A program made the translations under genes and the position numbers. 64,000 nt of DNA from assembly GCF_025685565.1 (NCBI RefSeq), contig NZ_JAGSYE010000003.1:434001-498000 (forward strand). Direction: 5' to 3'. The notes under the pieces are model-generated. The model had not been told where the DNA came from. It made no database searches and saw only the letters and a list, made by a program, of their open reading frames with translations. The stretch is from Granulicella aggregans. Lineage in GTDB: Bacteria > Acidobacteriota > Terriglobia > Terriglobales > Acidobacteriaceae. Shown here one piece after another: positions 26,132 through 33,584 of this stretch. The stretch's first letter is position 1; every line of letters begins with the position of its first letter.

Positions 26132-26821
26132 ATGCAGGGAGACCACGAAGTGGAAGAAGCGACAGAGCGGCCAGGGTATCCGGTACGAACTTCGGGGCTG
26201 AAGCCGATCCGGGTCTTGCTGATCGAAGATCATTTTCTAGCGCGAATGGCCTTGCAAAGCGTTCTCGCGGGCCACTCACAGATCAAGGTCGTCGGCGAGG
26301 CGTCCGATGGAGAGCAAGGCATCGAGCAGTTTCGCGCGCTGAAGCCGGACGTGGTGGTGCTCGACCTTCGGCTGCCGCGTGTAAGCGGGTTCGAGGTGAT
26401 CGTGACGCTGCGCAAGATGGCCCAGCCGGCGAGAATCGTGGTCCTCTCGAACTACCACGGATCGGAAGATATCTATCGCGCCGTACGATCGGGCGCCATG
26501 GCCTACCTAACCAAGGACGCGAGCGGAGAAGAGCTCATCAACGCCATTCGCAACGTCGCCCGTGACCTTCGGTATCTTCCTCGGGTCGCGCTCGATCGGC
26601 TGGCGGAGAGGACTCCCGCGGTCGAACTGACGCCTCGCGAGAGTGAAGTGCTCGTCTGCATTACCCAGGGGCTATCGAACCGCGAGATTGCAGAGGCTCT
26701 GCGGATTGCAGAGAAGACGGTGCGGATCCATGTGTCCTCCGTGCTGGATAAGATGGGCGCGCGCGATAGGACACAGGCGACCATCTACGCGCTGCAGCGT
26801 GGTTTGGTTCACTTTGACTAA
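26132..26821 (+). CDS. NarL/FixJ-family response regulator
   Basis: The 229-residue protein has a receiver domain (acidic pair in LLIEDHF, phosphorylation site Asp78 in VVVLDLRLP, Lys128 in YLTKDA) and a C-terminal LuxR-type helix-turn-helix (LTPRESEVLVCITQGLSNRE, then IAEALRIAEKTVRIHVSSV). An AGGGGA lies ten bases before ATG. A 20-residue extension precedes the receiver. It is paired with the upstream kinase and sits inside a gene block flanked by three similar palindromes that resemble binding sites of NarL-family regulators such as DosR, so it is the leading candidate for binding them. That link is an inference. Confidence 0.92.
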   Translation: MQGDHEVEEATERPGYPVRTSGLKPIRVLLIEDHFLARMALQSVLAGHSQIKVVGEASDGEQGIEQFRALKPDVVVLDLRLPRVSGFEVIVTLRKMAQPARIVVLSNYHGSEDIYRAVRSGAMAYLTKDASGEELINAIRNVARDLRYLPRVALDRLAERTPAVELTPRESEVLVCITQGLSNREIAEALRIAEKTVRIHVSSVLDKMGARDRTQATIYALQRGLVHFD

Positions 26822-26837
26822 ACGAGGAGCGTGAAAA

Positions 26838-27596
26838 ATGAGAATCGGCGGACGAACTGTCTGGATCACTGGTGGCGCTACTGCGCTGTTGCTTGTAGCG
26901 GCGGGAGTTCATGCGGATACTCCGCTGACTGCCGCGGACTACGAGCATGATGCGGCGCGGATGCTCGAGGCATACCGGCATGTTGAGGCCGCATCGGTCT
27001 CGGATGCGGAGGAGCAACTCCTTCATGAGAAGCACTACATGTCGCACAAGGTGCAGGCGATCTTTCCCACCAAGTTCGCGGGCGTCGCGCTGACGGTCCT
27101 GTTGAAGAAGGAAGAAAACAACGATCCGGCTGCACTATCAGGAATGCTGAGCGCCATCGACAGCGGCGGTCCAGGCTCGGTCTACGTGATGAAGGTGGAG
27201 GACGGCGAAGACATCGCCGGCATGGGTGGCCTGATGGGGACAGCCATGTTCGCGCGCGGCTTTGCAGGCGCAGTCGTCGATGGCGGGGTCCGAGACCTGC
27301 CGCAGTTGAAGCGAATCGGCTTTCCCGTGTACGCGACAGGCCCGGTGCCGTCGACCTCGGTATCGCACTATCGCTTCGGTGGCATGAACGGAACCATCGA
27401 GGTTGCGGGCACGAGAGTAAGTGGCGGAGACATCATCGTGGCGGACCAGGACGGCGTGGTCGTTGTGCCACGGACACATGCTGTGGAGGTGCTGCTGCGT
27501 GCACAGAAGCTCGATGAGAGCGAGCACAGCATGTATCCGTATATCGAAAAGTTCCACTCCATCGTGGAAGCAGTGAGACAGTTCGGGCGAATTTGA
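26838..27596 (+). CDS. RraA-family aldolase-like protein with an export signal
   Basis: The C-terminal 170 residues carry the RraA / 4-hydroxy-4-methyl-2-oxoglutarate aldolase core: GGLMGTAMFARGFAGAVVDG followed by GVRDL (the Arg-Asp pair that binds oxaloacetate-like ligands and metal in the family) and GDIIVADQDGVVVVP. Unlike cytoplasmic RraA it begins with a basic n-region and hydrophobic core (residues 1-26, ATALLLVAAGVHA) that looks like a Sec signal peptide, and an extra helical segment follows it. A GAGGAG precedes the ATG. It lies 16 bases after the response regulator. A lyase or aldolase acting in the periplasm is inferred; the substrate is unknown. Confidence 0.85.
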   Translation: MRIGGRTVWITGGATALLLVAAGVHADTPLTAADYEHDAARMLEAYRHVEAASVSDAEEQLLHEKHYMSHKVQAIFPTKFAGVALTVLLKKEENNDPAALSGMLSAIDSGGPGSVYVMKVEDGEDIAGMGGLMGTAMFARGFAGAVVDGGVRDLPQLKRIGFPVYATGPVPSTSVSHYRFGGMNGTIEVAGTRVSGGDIIVADQDGVVVVPRTHAVEVLLRAQKLDESEHSMYPYIEKFHSIVEAVRQFGRI

Positions 27597-27608
27597 CCGC
27601 GGCGCGTC

Positions 27609-27624
27609 TAGGACATTTGGCCTA
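27609..27624. promoter_or_regulatory. Palindromic operator candidate, copy 2 (upstream of SelA-like gene 1)
   Basis: TAGGACATTTGGCCTA lies 13 bases after the RraA stop codon and 106 bases before the SelA-like start at 27731, so transcription probably restarts here. Its layout matches the copies at 23357 and 38526, with the same half-sites T-GG-C and G-CCTA and an A/T-rich centre. Confidence 0.55.
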
Positions 27625-27730
27625 GCAGAGCACGGGGCTTCCGCCCGATGACAGGACCGTTACATCGGAGTGCAATAGAAGCTCCATCGAAAGCCAATAT
27701 CAAGGCAGCAAGAAAGACGGGAAAGCAACG

Positions 27731-29335
27731 ATGCGCCTTTTGAAGCGTGGAAACTGGTCGAGACGAGATGTATTGAAGCAGTCCGGAATTCTTTCGGCGG
27801 CACTGGCGGCGGCTCCCGTGAGCGCATCGGCGGCGCTGCTTACAGTCGAAACAAGCGCAGTGCCGACTAACACCGGAACGGCCACTGAGAACCTGTACAC
27901 GAAGATCGGCGTTCGCCCCATCATCAACGCCCGCGGCACCTTCACCATCATCTCCGGGTCGCAGTCGCTGCCCGAGGTGAAGCAGGCGATGTTCGAGGCA
28001 TCGCAGCACTACGTGCATCTCGACGAGTTGATGCCTGCGGTGGGCGCGGAGATTGCAAGCCACATGGGAGCGCCCAGCGCGATTGTGACGGTGGGTTGCG
28101 AGGCCGCGATCGCGCTGGCAACGGTGGCCTGTATCTGCGGGACTGACCCGGAGCTCTCGCAATCGTTCCCCTACAACAAGAAGCGCAGCCAGGTGATCAT
28201 TCCCAAACACTCGCGCAACCCCTACGACTTTGGCGTGCGCATGTCCGGGCCAGAGATCGTCGAAGTCGAGAGCGATGACGAGCTGCGGTCGAAGATTAAC
28301 GACAAGACGGCGATGATCTATATCCTCTCCGGCCCGCGCGCGTTTGAAGAGCCGCTCTCGATCAAGACGATCTGCGCGATCGCGAAAGAGAAGGGCGTCC
28401 CCGTATTCGTGGATGCTGCGGCGGAAGAGCCTCTCGTGCCGAACATTCATCTCGCTGCCGGGGCGACTTTCGTTGCTTACTCAGGTGGCAAGTGTATGCG
28501 CGGGCCCCAGACGGCAGGCGTTCTGCTTGGGCCGAAAGATCTCTGCGCGGCAGCCTTCTGGAACGCGGCACCCCACCATAACTGGGGACGCGCGCTGAAG
28601 GTGGGCAAGGAAGAAGCGATGGGTATGCTTGCCGCTGTCCGCGCATGGTACAAGCGTGATCACGAGGCGGAGCAGAAGCAGTGGCTGGAGTGGGACAAAT
28701 ACATCGCCGAAGCGGTGAAGGGCATCCCGACGGTGACGACGGAGATTCGCATGCCCAGCGCGGACCTCTCAAACCGCGCACCGACACTGCAGATCCGCTG
28801 GGATGGCGCAAAAGTTGGCATCACCGGGACCGAGCTCGTCGAGAGACTCGACAAGGGAACGCCGCGAATTCTTGTTGATGGTGGTCGTGGCCGCAGGCCG
28901 GAGATGATGGAGTCGTCCATCGGCATCATGCCGTACATGATGCAGCCGGGAGACTACAAGATCGTCGCGGACACCATCGCAAAGTATCTGCGCAACCCGG
29001 GCCACTACGAGAACCCTCCCGTCTACACCGGGGCTCTTGCGAACGTTGCGGGAAGCTGGAATGTGACGATCAACTACTCGCGCGGCGTAGGGCTGCAGCA
29101 GTTGGAGCTCAGCCAGGATGGCAATGCCTTGAGTGGCACGCAGAAGGGCGAGGTCTACAACTCGCAACTAAAGGGTAAGGTCGTTGCGGATCACGCAACG
29201 CTCTCCGGAACAATGCAGGTAAGCGGCACCGAAGTTCCGTATACCTTCACCGGCGTGGTCTCTGGCAACACATTCGCCGGCGACGTGAAGCTTGGCGAGT
29301 ACGGCACGGCTACATTCAAGGCTATTCGGGCGTAA
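27731..29335 (+). CDS. Tat-exported SelA-like PLP enzyme with C-terminal beta domain (paralogue 1)
   Basis: The 534-residue protein starts with a twin-arginine signal (WSRRDVLKQSGILSAALAAA). The middle 390 residues are a fold-type I PLP enzyme of the SelA / D-glucosaminate-6-phosphate ammonia-lyase group: GVRPIINARGTFT, SAIVTVGCEAAIALATVAC, VFVDAAAEEPL and the cofactor lysine Lys254 in YSGGKCMRGPQTAGVLLG. After about residue 440 comes a beta-rich add-on (GSWNVTINYSRGVGLQQLEL, GTMQVSGTEVPYTFTGVVSG) that resembles accessory domains on secreted Acidobacteria enzymes. Tat export fits a protein that folds around PLP first. Probable chemistry is ammonia elimination or deamination. It is 14 bases from an exported amidohydrolase. 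Confidence 0.85.
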   Translation: MRLLKRGNWSRRDVLKQSGILSAALAAAPVSASAALLTVETSAVPTNTGTATENLYTKIGVRPIINARGTFTIISGSQSLPEVKQAMFEASQHYVHLDELMPAVGAEIASHMGAPSAIVTVGCEAAIALATVACICGTDPELSQSFPYNKKRSQVIIPKHSRNPYDFGVRMSGPEIVEVESDDELRSKINDKTAMIYILSGPRAFEEPLSIKTICAIAKEKGVPVFVDAAAEEPLVPNIHLAAGATFVAYSGGKCMRGPQTAGVLLGPKDLCAAAFWNAAPHHNWGRALKVGKEEAMGMLAAVRAWYKRDHEAEQKQWLEWDKYIAEAVKGIPTVTTEIRMPSADLSNRAPTLQIRWDGAKVGITGTELVERLDKGTPRILVDGGRGRRPEMMESSIGIMPYMMQPGDYKIVADTIAKYLRNPGHYENPPVYTGALANVAGSWNVTINYSRGVGLQQLELSQDGNALSGTQKGEVYNSQLKGKVVADHATLSGTMQVSGTEVPYTFTGVVSGNTFAGDVKLGEYGTATFKAIRA

Positions 29336-29349
29336 CAACAAGGAGTGAC

Positions 29350-30768
29350 ATGGGAATCATGGGTCTTCGTCGCAGTTTCGCGGGCATCTTCGCCGCTGCA
29401 GTTCTGTTGTCGGCTTCGTCGCTATGTACTGCGGCACAGGAGGGCGGCCCTCCGAAGGAGGTTCCGCCCAATCCCCTGGCTTATGACCTTCTGCTAAAGG
29501 GCGGCCACGTCATCGACGCGAAGAACAAGATCGATGGGCTGCGCGATGTCGGCATCAAGGACGGAAAGATCGCTGCGGTTGGCGAGCACCTTGAAGCGAA
29601 GGACGCGCTGAAGATCGTCGATGTGCATGGCTTCTACGTGACGCCCGGCCTGATCGATATCCATGTGCACGCCTATGCTGGGACGGGCGAGAGGAACTCC
29701 TATGCAGGCGATAACTCGGTGTATCCCGATGGCTTTACCCTGCGCACAGGTGTCACAACGGTGGTTGATGCGGGCAGCTCGGGGCGGAAGAACTTCGACG
29801 ACTTCAAGGACCGCGTGATCGATCGCTCAAAGACGCGCGTGCTGGCTGAACTCAACATCGTAGGCGCGGGTATGCGTGGGCCGAAGTACGAAGACAACCT
29901 CGACGACATGGACGGCAAGCTGACCGGCGAGAAGGCGAAGCAGTATCCCGGCGTAGTGGTGGGCATCAAGAGCGCGCACTTCAGTGGACCGGAATGGAAG
30001 CCCTTCGACCAAGCTGTGATCGCAGGCACGATCGCGGATATCCCGGTGATGATCGACTACGGTGCGAACCGTCCGGAGCGGCCTTTGCTGCAGCTTGTAT
30101 CAACGCATCTGCGGCCGGGAGACATCTACACGCACTGCTTCTCCGGCCTGCGCGGCGAGCAGAACCCGCAGACCGGCGGCCCTTCTGAAGCGCTGGTCGT
30201 GATGCGCAAGCGGGGCATCTACTGCGACGTGGGACATGGCGGCGGATCGTTCTCATGGACGGTGGCAGGGCCAATCGTGGCGACGGGCTACAAGCCCGAT
30301 TCGATCTCGACCGACCTCCACATCACGTCGATGAACAACGGCATGAAGGACATGCTGAATGTGGCCGACAAGATGATGGTGCTGGGTGAGACCATCCCCG
30401 AGGTAATCGAGCAGATGACCTCGGCACCTGCACATGAGATCAAGCAGGACCAGCTTGGCAATCTGTCCGTTGGCTCCGGTGCCGACGTAGCGGTGCTGTC
30501 CGTAGAGACGGGGCGCTTCGGCTTCGTAGACATGTACAACACCAAGCGGACAGGCACGAAGAAGCTGGTGTGCCAGCTGACGCTGCGCGATGGCAAGGTG
30601 GTCTACGACTTGAACGGCATCTCGGCGGACACGTGGGATGCGAAGCAGCATTCGGCTGACGTGCGGCAGGCATCGCGCTGGACGACGTTCAATGAGCGGC
30701 CCATCAGTACAAGCAAGTTCCCACTTTCCACGCCGGCTGGTGCACCCGTTCCTGCGACTCCTAAGTAG
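29350..30768 (+). CDS. Exported amidohydrolase/deacetylase (dihydroorotase-like)
   Basis: The 472-residue protein has a signal peptide (FAGIFAAAVLLSASSLCTAA) and the amidohydrolase-superfamily barrel: YVTPGLIDIHVHAY (HxH metal ligands), GIKSAHFSG (candidate carbamylated Lys and a ligand His), DIYTHCFSGL and SISTDLHITSMN (Asp). The C-terminal beta segment VGSGADVAVLSVETGRFGF closes the flanking sandwich. It resembles the COG3964-like deacetylases that are found beside SelA-like PLP enzymes in other bacteria. With an AAGGAG ribosome site 14 bases after the PLP gene it is cotranscribed. Hydrolysis of an N-acyl or O-acyl group before PLP chemistry is the likely role; the substrate is not known. 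Confidence 0.85.
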   Translation: MGIMGLRRSFAGIFAAAVLLSASSLCTAAQEGGPPKEVPPNPLAYDLLLKGGHVIDAKNKIDGLRDVGIKDGKIAAVGEHLEAKDALKIVDVHGFYVTPGLIDIHVHAYAGTGERNSYAGDNSVYPDGFTLRTGVTTVVDAGSSGRKNFDDFKDRVIDRSKTRVLAELNIVGAGMRGPKYEDNLDDMDGKLTGEKAKQYPGVVVGIKSAHFSGPEWKPFDQAVIAGTIADIPVMIDYGANRPERPLLQLVSTHLRPGDIYTHCFSGLRGEQNPQTGGPSEALVVMRKRGIYCDVGHGGGSFSWTVAGPIVATGYKPDSISTDLHITSMNNGMKDMLNVADKMMVLGETIPEVIEQMTSAPAHEIKQDQLGNLSVGSGADVAVLSVETGRFGFVDMYNTKRTGTKKLVCQLTLRDGKVVYDLNGISADTWDAKQHSADVRQASRWTTFNERPISTSKFPLSTPAGAPVPATPK

Positions 30769-30775
30769 ACACCTA

Positions 30776-31525
30776 CTAGAGATCGAGCAGAGCGAAACTG
30801 GCCGCGTATTGCGCGGCCAGTTCTCGTTTAAGAGTAGTGGCGCTAGAGCACTGGACTTCGCTATCCTCGGATGCCTTGATCGGGAGCCCGCGCTCTAAGG
30901 ATGAGCCGTCGCGTATCTCAAGGCACTCCACGCAATTGGACGTAGTAACGAGGACCGCAGAAGATGACGCGCGGAATGAGACGCTGAGCCGCGACGAAGC
31001 CAGCCCAGGAAGCTTGAGTGGTGAAGGGGTTGGAATCAAGGCCCCGTCGCTGCTTAGCGGAAAGAGATTAAAGATCGCGGAGGTAGTTGACGCGATGACG
31101 AGATGCCTTCCGTCAGGGGCAATAGCTATGCGGTCCGGCAGCGTCGCGGCAAGCGTGAGCGGGTCATGGCTCATCCGGGAAAGTCTAGCCCCAGATGTGT
31201 CGATGCGGAAGGCGGAGACGGAGCCGCGGGGGCGATGCCGATGCTCAGCAATGCAATGGGCCACGTACAGAACAGGCAGCGTGGGATGAAGAACAATGGC
31301 CCTTGGAGCGGCCGCAGGAGTCGAGAAGGACAGTCGCCAAGGGCCATCATTGACGCGATAGACCTCGATGCGATCTGTATCTGAGCCATGGGCTGCAACG
31401 ATTCCGGCGAAGGCAAGCTGGCTCGCGTTCAAAGCGCCCATCACGCGGACGACACGCGACGACGCAGGCGCCGCAAGCGTCAGCGTGGAGAGGAAGCGGC
31501 GGCGAGTTAGGGGCACAAGAGACAT
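30776..31525 (-). CDS. Tat-type lactonase-like beta-propeller protein (short)
   Basis: The 249-residue protein starts with a twin-arginine leader (PLTRRRFLSTLTLAAPASS). The body has propeller blades of the 6-phosphogluconolactonase / YncE kind: APRAIVLHPTLPVLYVAHCI, GSVSAFRIDTSG, LPDRIAIAPDGRHLVIASTT and LFPLSSDGALIPTPSP. Family members are usually 340-400 residues with seven blades, so this one is about two blades short and may be truncated. It lies 15 bases after the FAD-oxidase gene. A lactone-hydrolysing role after the oxidase (aldose to lactone to acid) is attractive but unproven. Its 3' end overlaps the hairpin at 30796-30822. Confidence 0.7.
   Translation of the reverse strand: MSLVPLTRRRFLSTLTLAAPASSRVVRVMGALNASQLAFAGIVAAHGSDTDRIEVYRVNDGPWRLSFSTPAAAPRAIVLHPTLPVLYVAHCIAEHRHRPRGSVSAFRIDTSGARLSRMSHDPLTLAATLPDRIAIAPDGRHLVIASTTSAIFNLFPLSSDGALIPTPSPLKLPGLASSRLSVSFRASSSAVLVTTSNCVECLEIRDGSSLERGLPIKASEDSEVQCSSATTLKRELAAQYAASFALLDL
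30796..30822. terminator. Convergent hairpin inside the lactonase-like 3' end
   Basis: AACTGGCCGCG (30796-30806) is the exact reverse complement of 30812-30822, with a 5-base loop. It starts 28 bases after the amidohydrolase stop (plus strand) and is the last coding segment of the lactonase-like gene (minus strand). It therefore sits where the two operons collide and could end transcription of the plus-strand operon. No long T-run follows in either direction. Confidence 0.5.
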
Positions 31526-31540
31526 AGGTCCTCCCGAGGC

Positions 31541-33043
31541 TCAGGCGCGAATACTCATGGAGCTATGAAAGATGTTGTTGGGATCGTAGCGTCGTTTCAC
31601 CGACTGCAGAAAGGGATAGAGTGGACCGGTGCCATAGAAAAGCTGTGGCCAGTGGGAGTAACGCAGCATGTCGGAGTCCGCGTAGTTCATATAGCAGCCT
31701 TCGAAGCGTTCGCCAAGCGGAGTTCCCTGGTACTGCGGCGGAACATGCGGTCCGGTGTAGACTGCGGTAAAAAAATCATCCATGAACTTCAGCCGGGCCG
31801 CGTCTTCCTCCTCCGTGCGCCAGTAGCACTGCCACTGCAGCTTCATGATCGACGATCGTTGCGCGATGGCCGTGTCGTGCGCGCGTTCGGGCCGATTGAT
31901 GGCACCGCCGTAGGAGTCGATGCTGAGATACGTGCCCTGCGTCTGGTCGCCGGGATTCGCAAGGTAGCGATAGATTGCCTTGCATTCGTCTGCGGTAAAG
32001 TTCTGCTTCATGTAAGCGGACTTGTACTTGGCGCGGCTGCCTCCACCGCTGCCTCCGCCTGCGAGCGTGGCGTTAAGCCACGGCCGGCGTTCGATCTGAT
32101 AGGCCTTTGCTGAAGCGGATGGCGTCTCCGGGTTAAAGCTCGAAAAACGCTCGAAAAACTCTTGTTGTATGGAGAGATCGCTTGCGGTGCCGTCCCGCTG
32201 GACGAACTGTGTATGGATGCCGAAGCGTGCGCCGGCGTGATTGTCGGGCACAAGAAAGAGGATAGAGAAAAGACCCCAGGTATCGGGATCGAGGCCACGC
32301 GTGCTCCAGTAGTCGCCATAGGTAGTGAGGAGTTTGCTCAGGCGCTCTTCCGTCATGGAAGACCATGAGAACCAGAGGCTCGCCTCCGCGACCTCGCGCG
32401 GGGCGGGGGGAAGGTGATCGAAGTGGAAGCGGGTGATAACTCCAAAGTTGCCACCGCCTGCGCCGCGGCAGGCGCGAAAGAGTTCAGGATCATGCTGCGC
32501 GTCGACGTGACGCGGAATGACTCGACCATGGGCGTCGACAGTGAGGATATCGACCCCAGTGAGCCAGTCGGAGGTCAGGCCATGCATTCGCGAGAGCAGA
32601 CCATAGCCGCCGCCGGAGATGTGGCCACCCGCGCCGACCATGTAACACGTGCCTGCGGGAAGCGTGACGGCATAACGCTTGAACAGCGTCTGATAGACAT
32701 CGCCGAGCAGAGCGCCGGGTGCGATGCGGAATGCACCGTTATGGCGGTCGACGAGGTTGAAGGTGGAGAGGTCGAGGATCGCTCCGCCAGGATTGTTGGC
32801 GACGAAGTCCTCGTAGCAATGGCCTCCACTGCGTACGGTAGGCCGCAGGCCGGCGGTCACGATGCGCTGCAGCGCTGCGGACGTCTCCTCTTCGTTGGAA
32901 CAGATGACGATACGGCCCGCCGCCTCGGCGCCGGACGCGGGAAAGCGGAGATTGTGGCCGCGCTTGAGTGTCTCAAAGCGCGAGTCGCCGCGTTCAATCA
33001 CGACCGGTGCATTTGGGGGCGGATCGAGAAGATTGGAGGGCAC
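31541..33043 (-). CDS. FAD-linked oxidase, berberine-bridge-enzyme type with two covalent FAD sites
   Basis: The 500-residue protein starts at GTG 33043 with GAGG about ten bases upstream. It has the FAD_binding_4 domain with His75 in RSGGHCYEDF and Cys133 in GTCYMVGAGGHISGGGYG; these positions correspond to the 8-alpha-histidyl and 6-S-cysteinyl FAD links of bicovalent sugar and alcohol oxidases. The BBE C-terminal motif is present (YMNYADSDM ... PNNIFHSSMSI). Such enzymes oxidise oligosaccharides, sugars or alcohols with oxygen, giving H2O2 and often a lactone. No signal peptide is evident although its neighbours are exported. It sits between RidA and the lactonase-like gene. Confidence 0.88.
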   Translation of the reverse strand: MPSNLLDPPPNAPVVIERGDSRFETLKRGHNLRFPASGAEAAGRIVICSNEEETSAALQRIVTAGLRPTVRSGGHCYEDFVANNPGGAILDLSTFNLVDRHNGAFRIAPGALLGDVYQTLFKRYAVTLPAGTCYMVGAGGHISGGGYGLLSRMHGLTSDWLTGVDILTVDAHGRVIPRHVDAQHDPELFRACRGAGGGNFGVITRFHFDHLPPAPREVAEASLWFSWSSMTEERLSKLLTTYGDYWSTRGLDPDTWGLFSILFLVPDNHAGARFGIHTQFVQRDGTASDLSIQQEFFERFSSFNPETPSASAKAYQIERRPWLNATLAGGGSGGGSRAKYKSAYMKQNFTADECKAIYRYLANPGDQTQGTYLSIDSYGGAINRPERAHDTAIAQRSSIMKLQWQCYWRTEEEDAARLKFMDDFFTAVYTGPHVPPQYQGTPLGERFEGCYMNYADSDMLRYSHWPQLFYGTGPLYPFLQSVKRRYDPNNIFHSSMSIRA

Positions 33044-33066
33044 CGTCTAGAACCTCGCAGAAAGAT

Positions 33067-33561
33067 TTAGATATAGGCGATGCAGTCGATCTCTACAAGC
33101 GAATTTCCGGGGATGCCGCCGGCAGGAGAGACAGTCGTGCGGACAGGAGGAATCTTGCCCCAGCGGTTCGCGTAAGCAGTATTCATGCGGGCCCAGTCTT
33201 TGATGTCGTTCAGGTAGACGTTGACCTTGAGGACTTTCTCCATGGAAGAGCCGGCGGCAATGAGGTTCTTCTCCAGCTCGTCGAGGACATGCTTGGTGGC
33301 CTCTTCAATCGTACCGGGCTCGTGATAGCCGACGCCCGCGAGGAAGAGCATGTTCCCATACGAGACCGCGCTCGAGAAGAGTGGCGGCGCAGCGTTCGGG
33401 TTGTCGGAGTTCTTCGTGGGGTAGGACTTCTTTTCTGGCTTCGGCGTAGCAGCCTCGGCGGGTGCAGCGAGTACGGCTGCACCGGTAGCGACAGCAGCGG
33501 CCTTCGCGGCGTTCTTTAGTAGGCCCCGGCGTGAAGTTTGATTCTCGGACAGCTTGGTCAT
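33067..33561 (-). CDS. Tat-exported RidA-family imine deaminase
   Basis: The 164-residue protein carries a twin-arginine signal (TSRRGLLKNAAKAAAVATGA, cleavage probably after PAEAA) in front of a complete RidA/YjgF domain: LFSSAVSYGNMLFLAGVGYH, TKHVLDELEKNLIAAGSSME, KVLKVNVYLNDIKDWARMN, and the catalytic arginine in PPVRTTV followed by VEIDCIAYI. RidA proteins hydrolyse the enamine/imine intermediates that PLP enzymes release. It follows the second SelA-like gene by 23 bases, with AAGGAG before its ATG. A periplasmic RidA next to periplasmic PLP enzymes makes chemical sense, since the imines would form there. Confidence 0.9.
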   Translation of the reverse strand: MTKLSENQTSRRGLLKNAAKAAAVATGAAVLAAPAEAATPKPEKKSYPTKNSDNPNAAPPLFSSAVSYGNMLFLAGVGYHEPGTIEEATKHVLDELEKNLIAAGSSMEKVLKVNVYLNDIKDWARMNTAYANRWGKIPPVRTTVSPAGGIPGNSLVEIDCIAYI

Positions 33562-33584
33562 CTTGATCTCCTTGTAGAGCTGGG

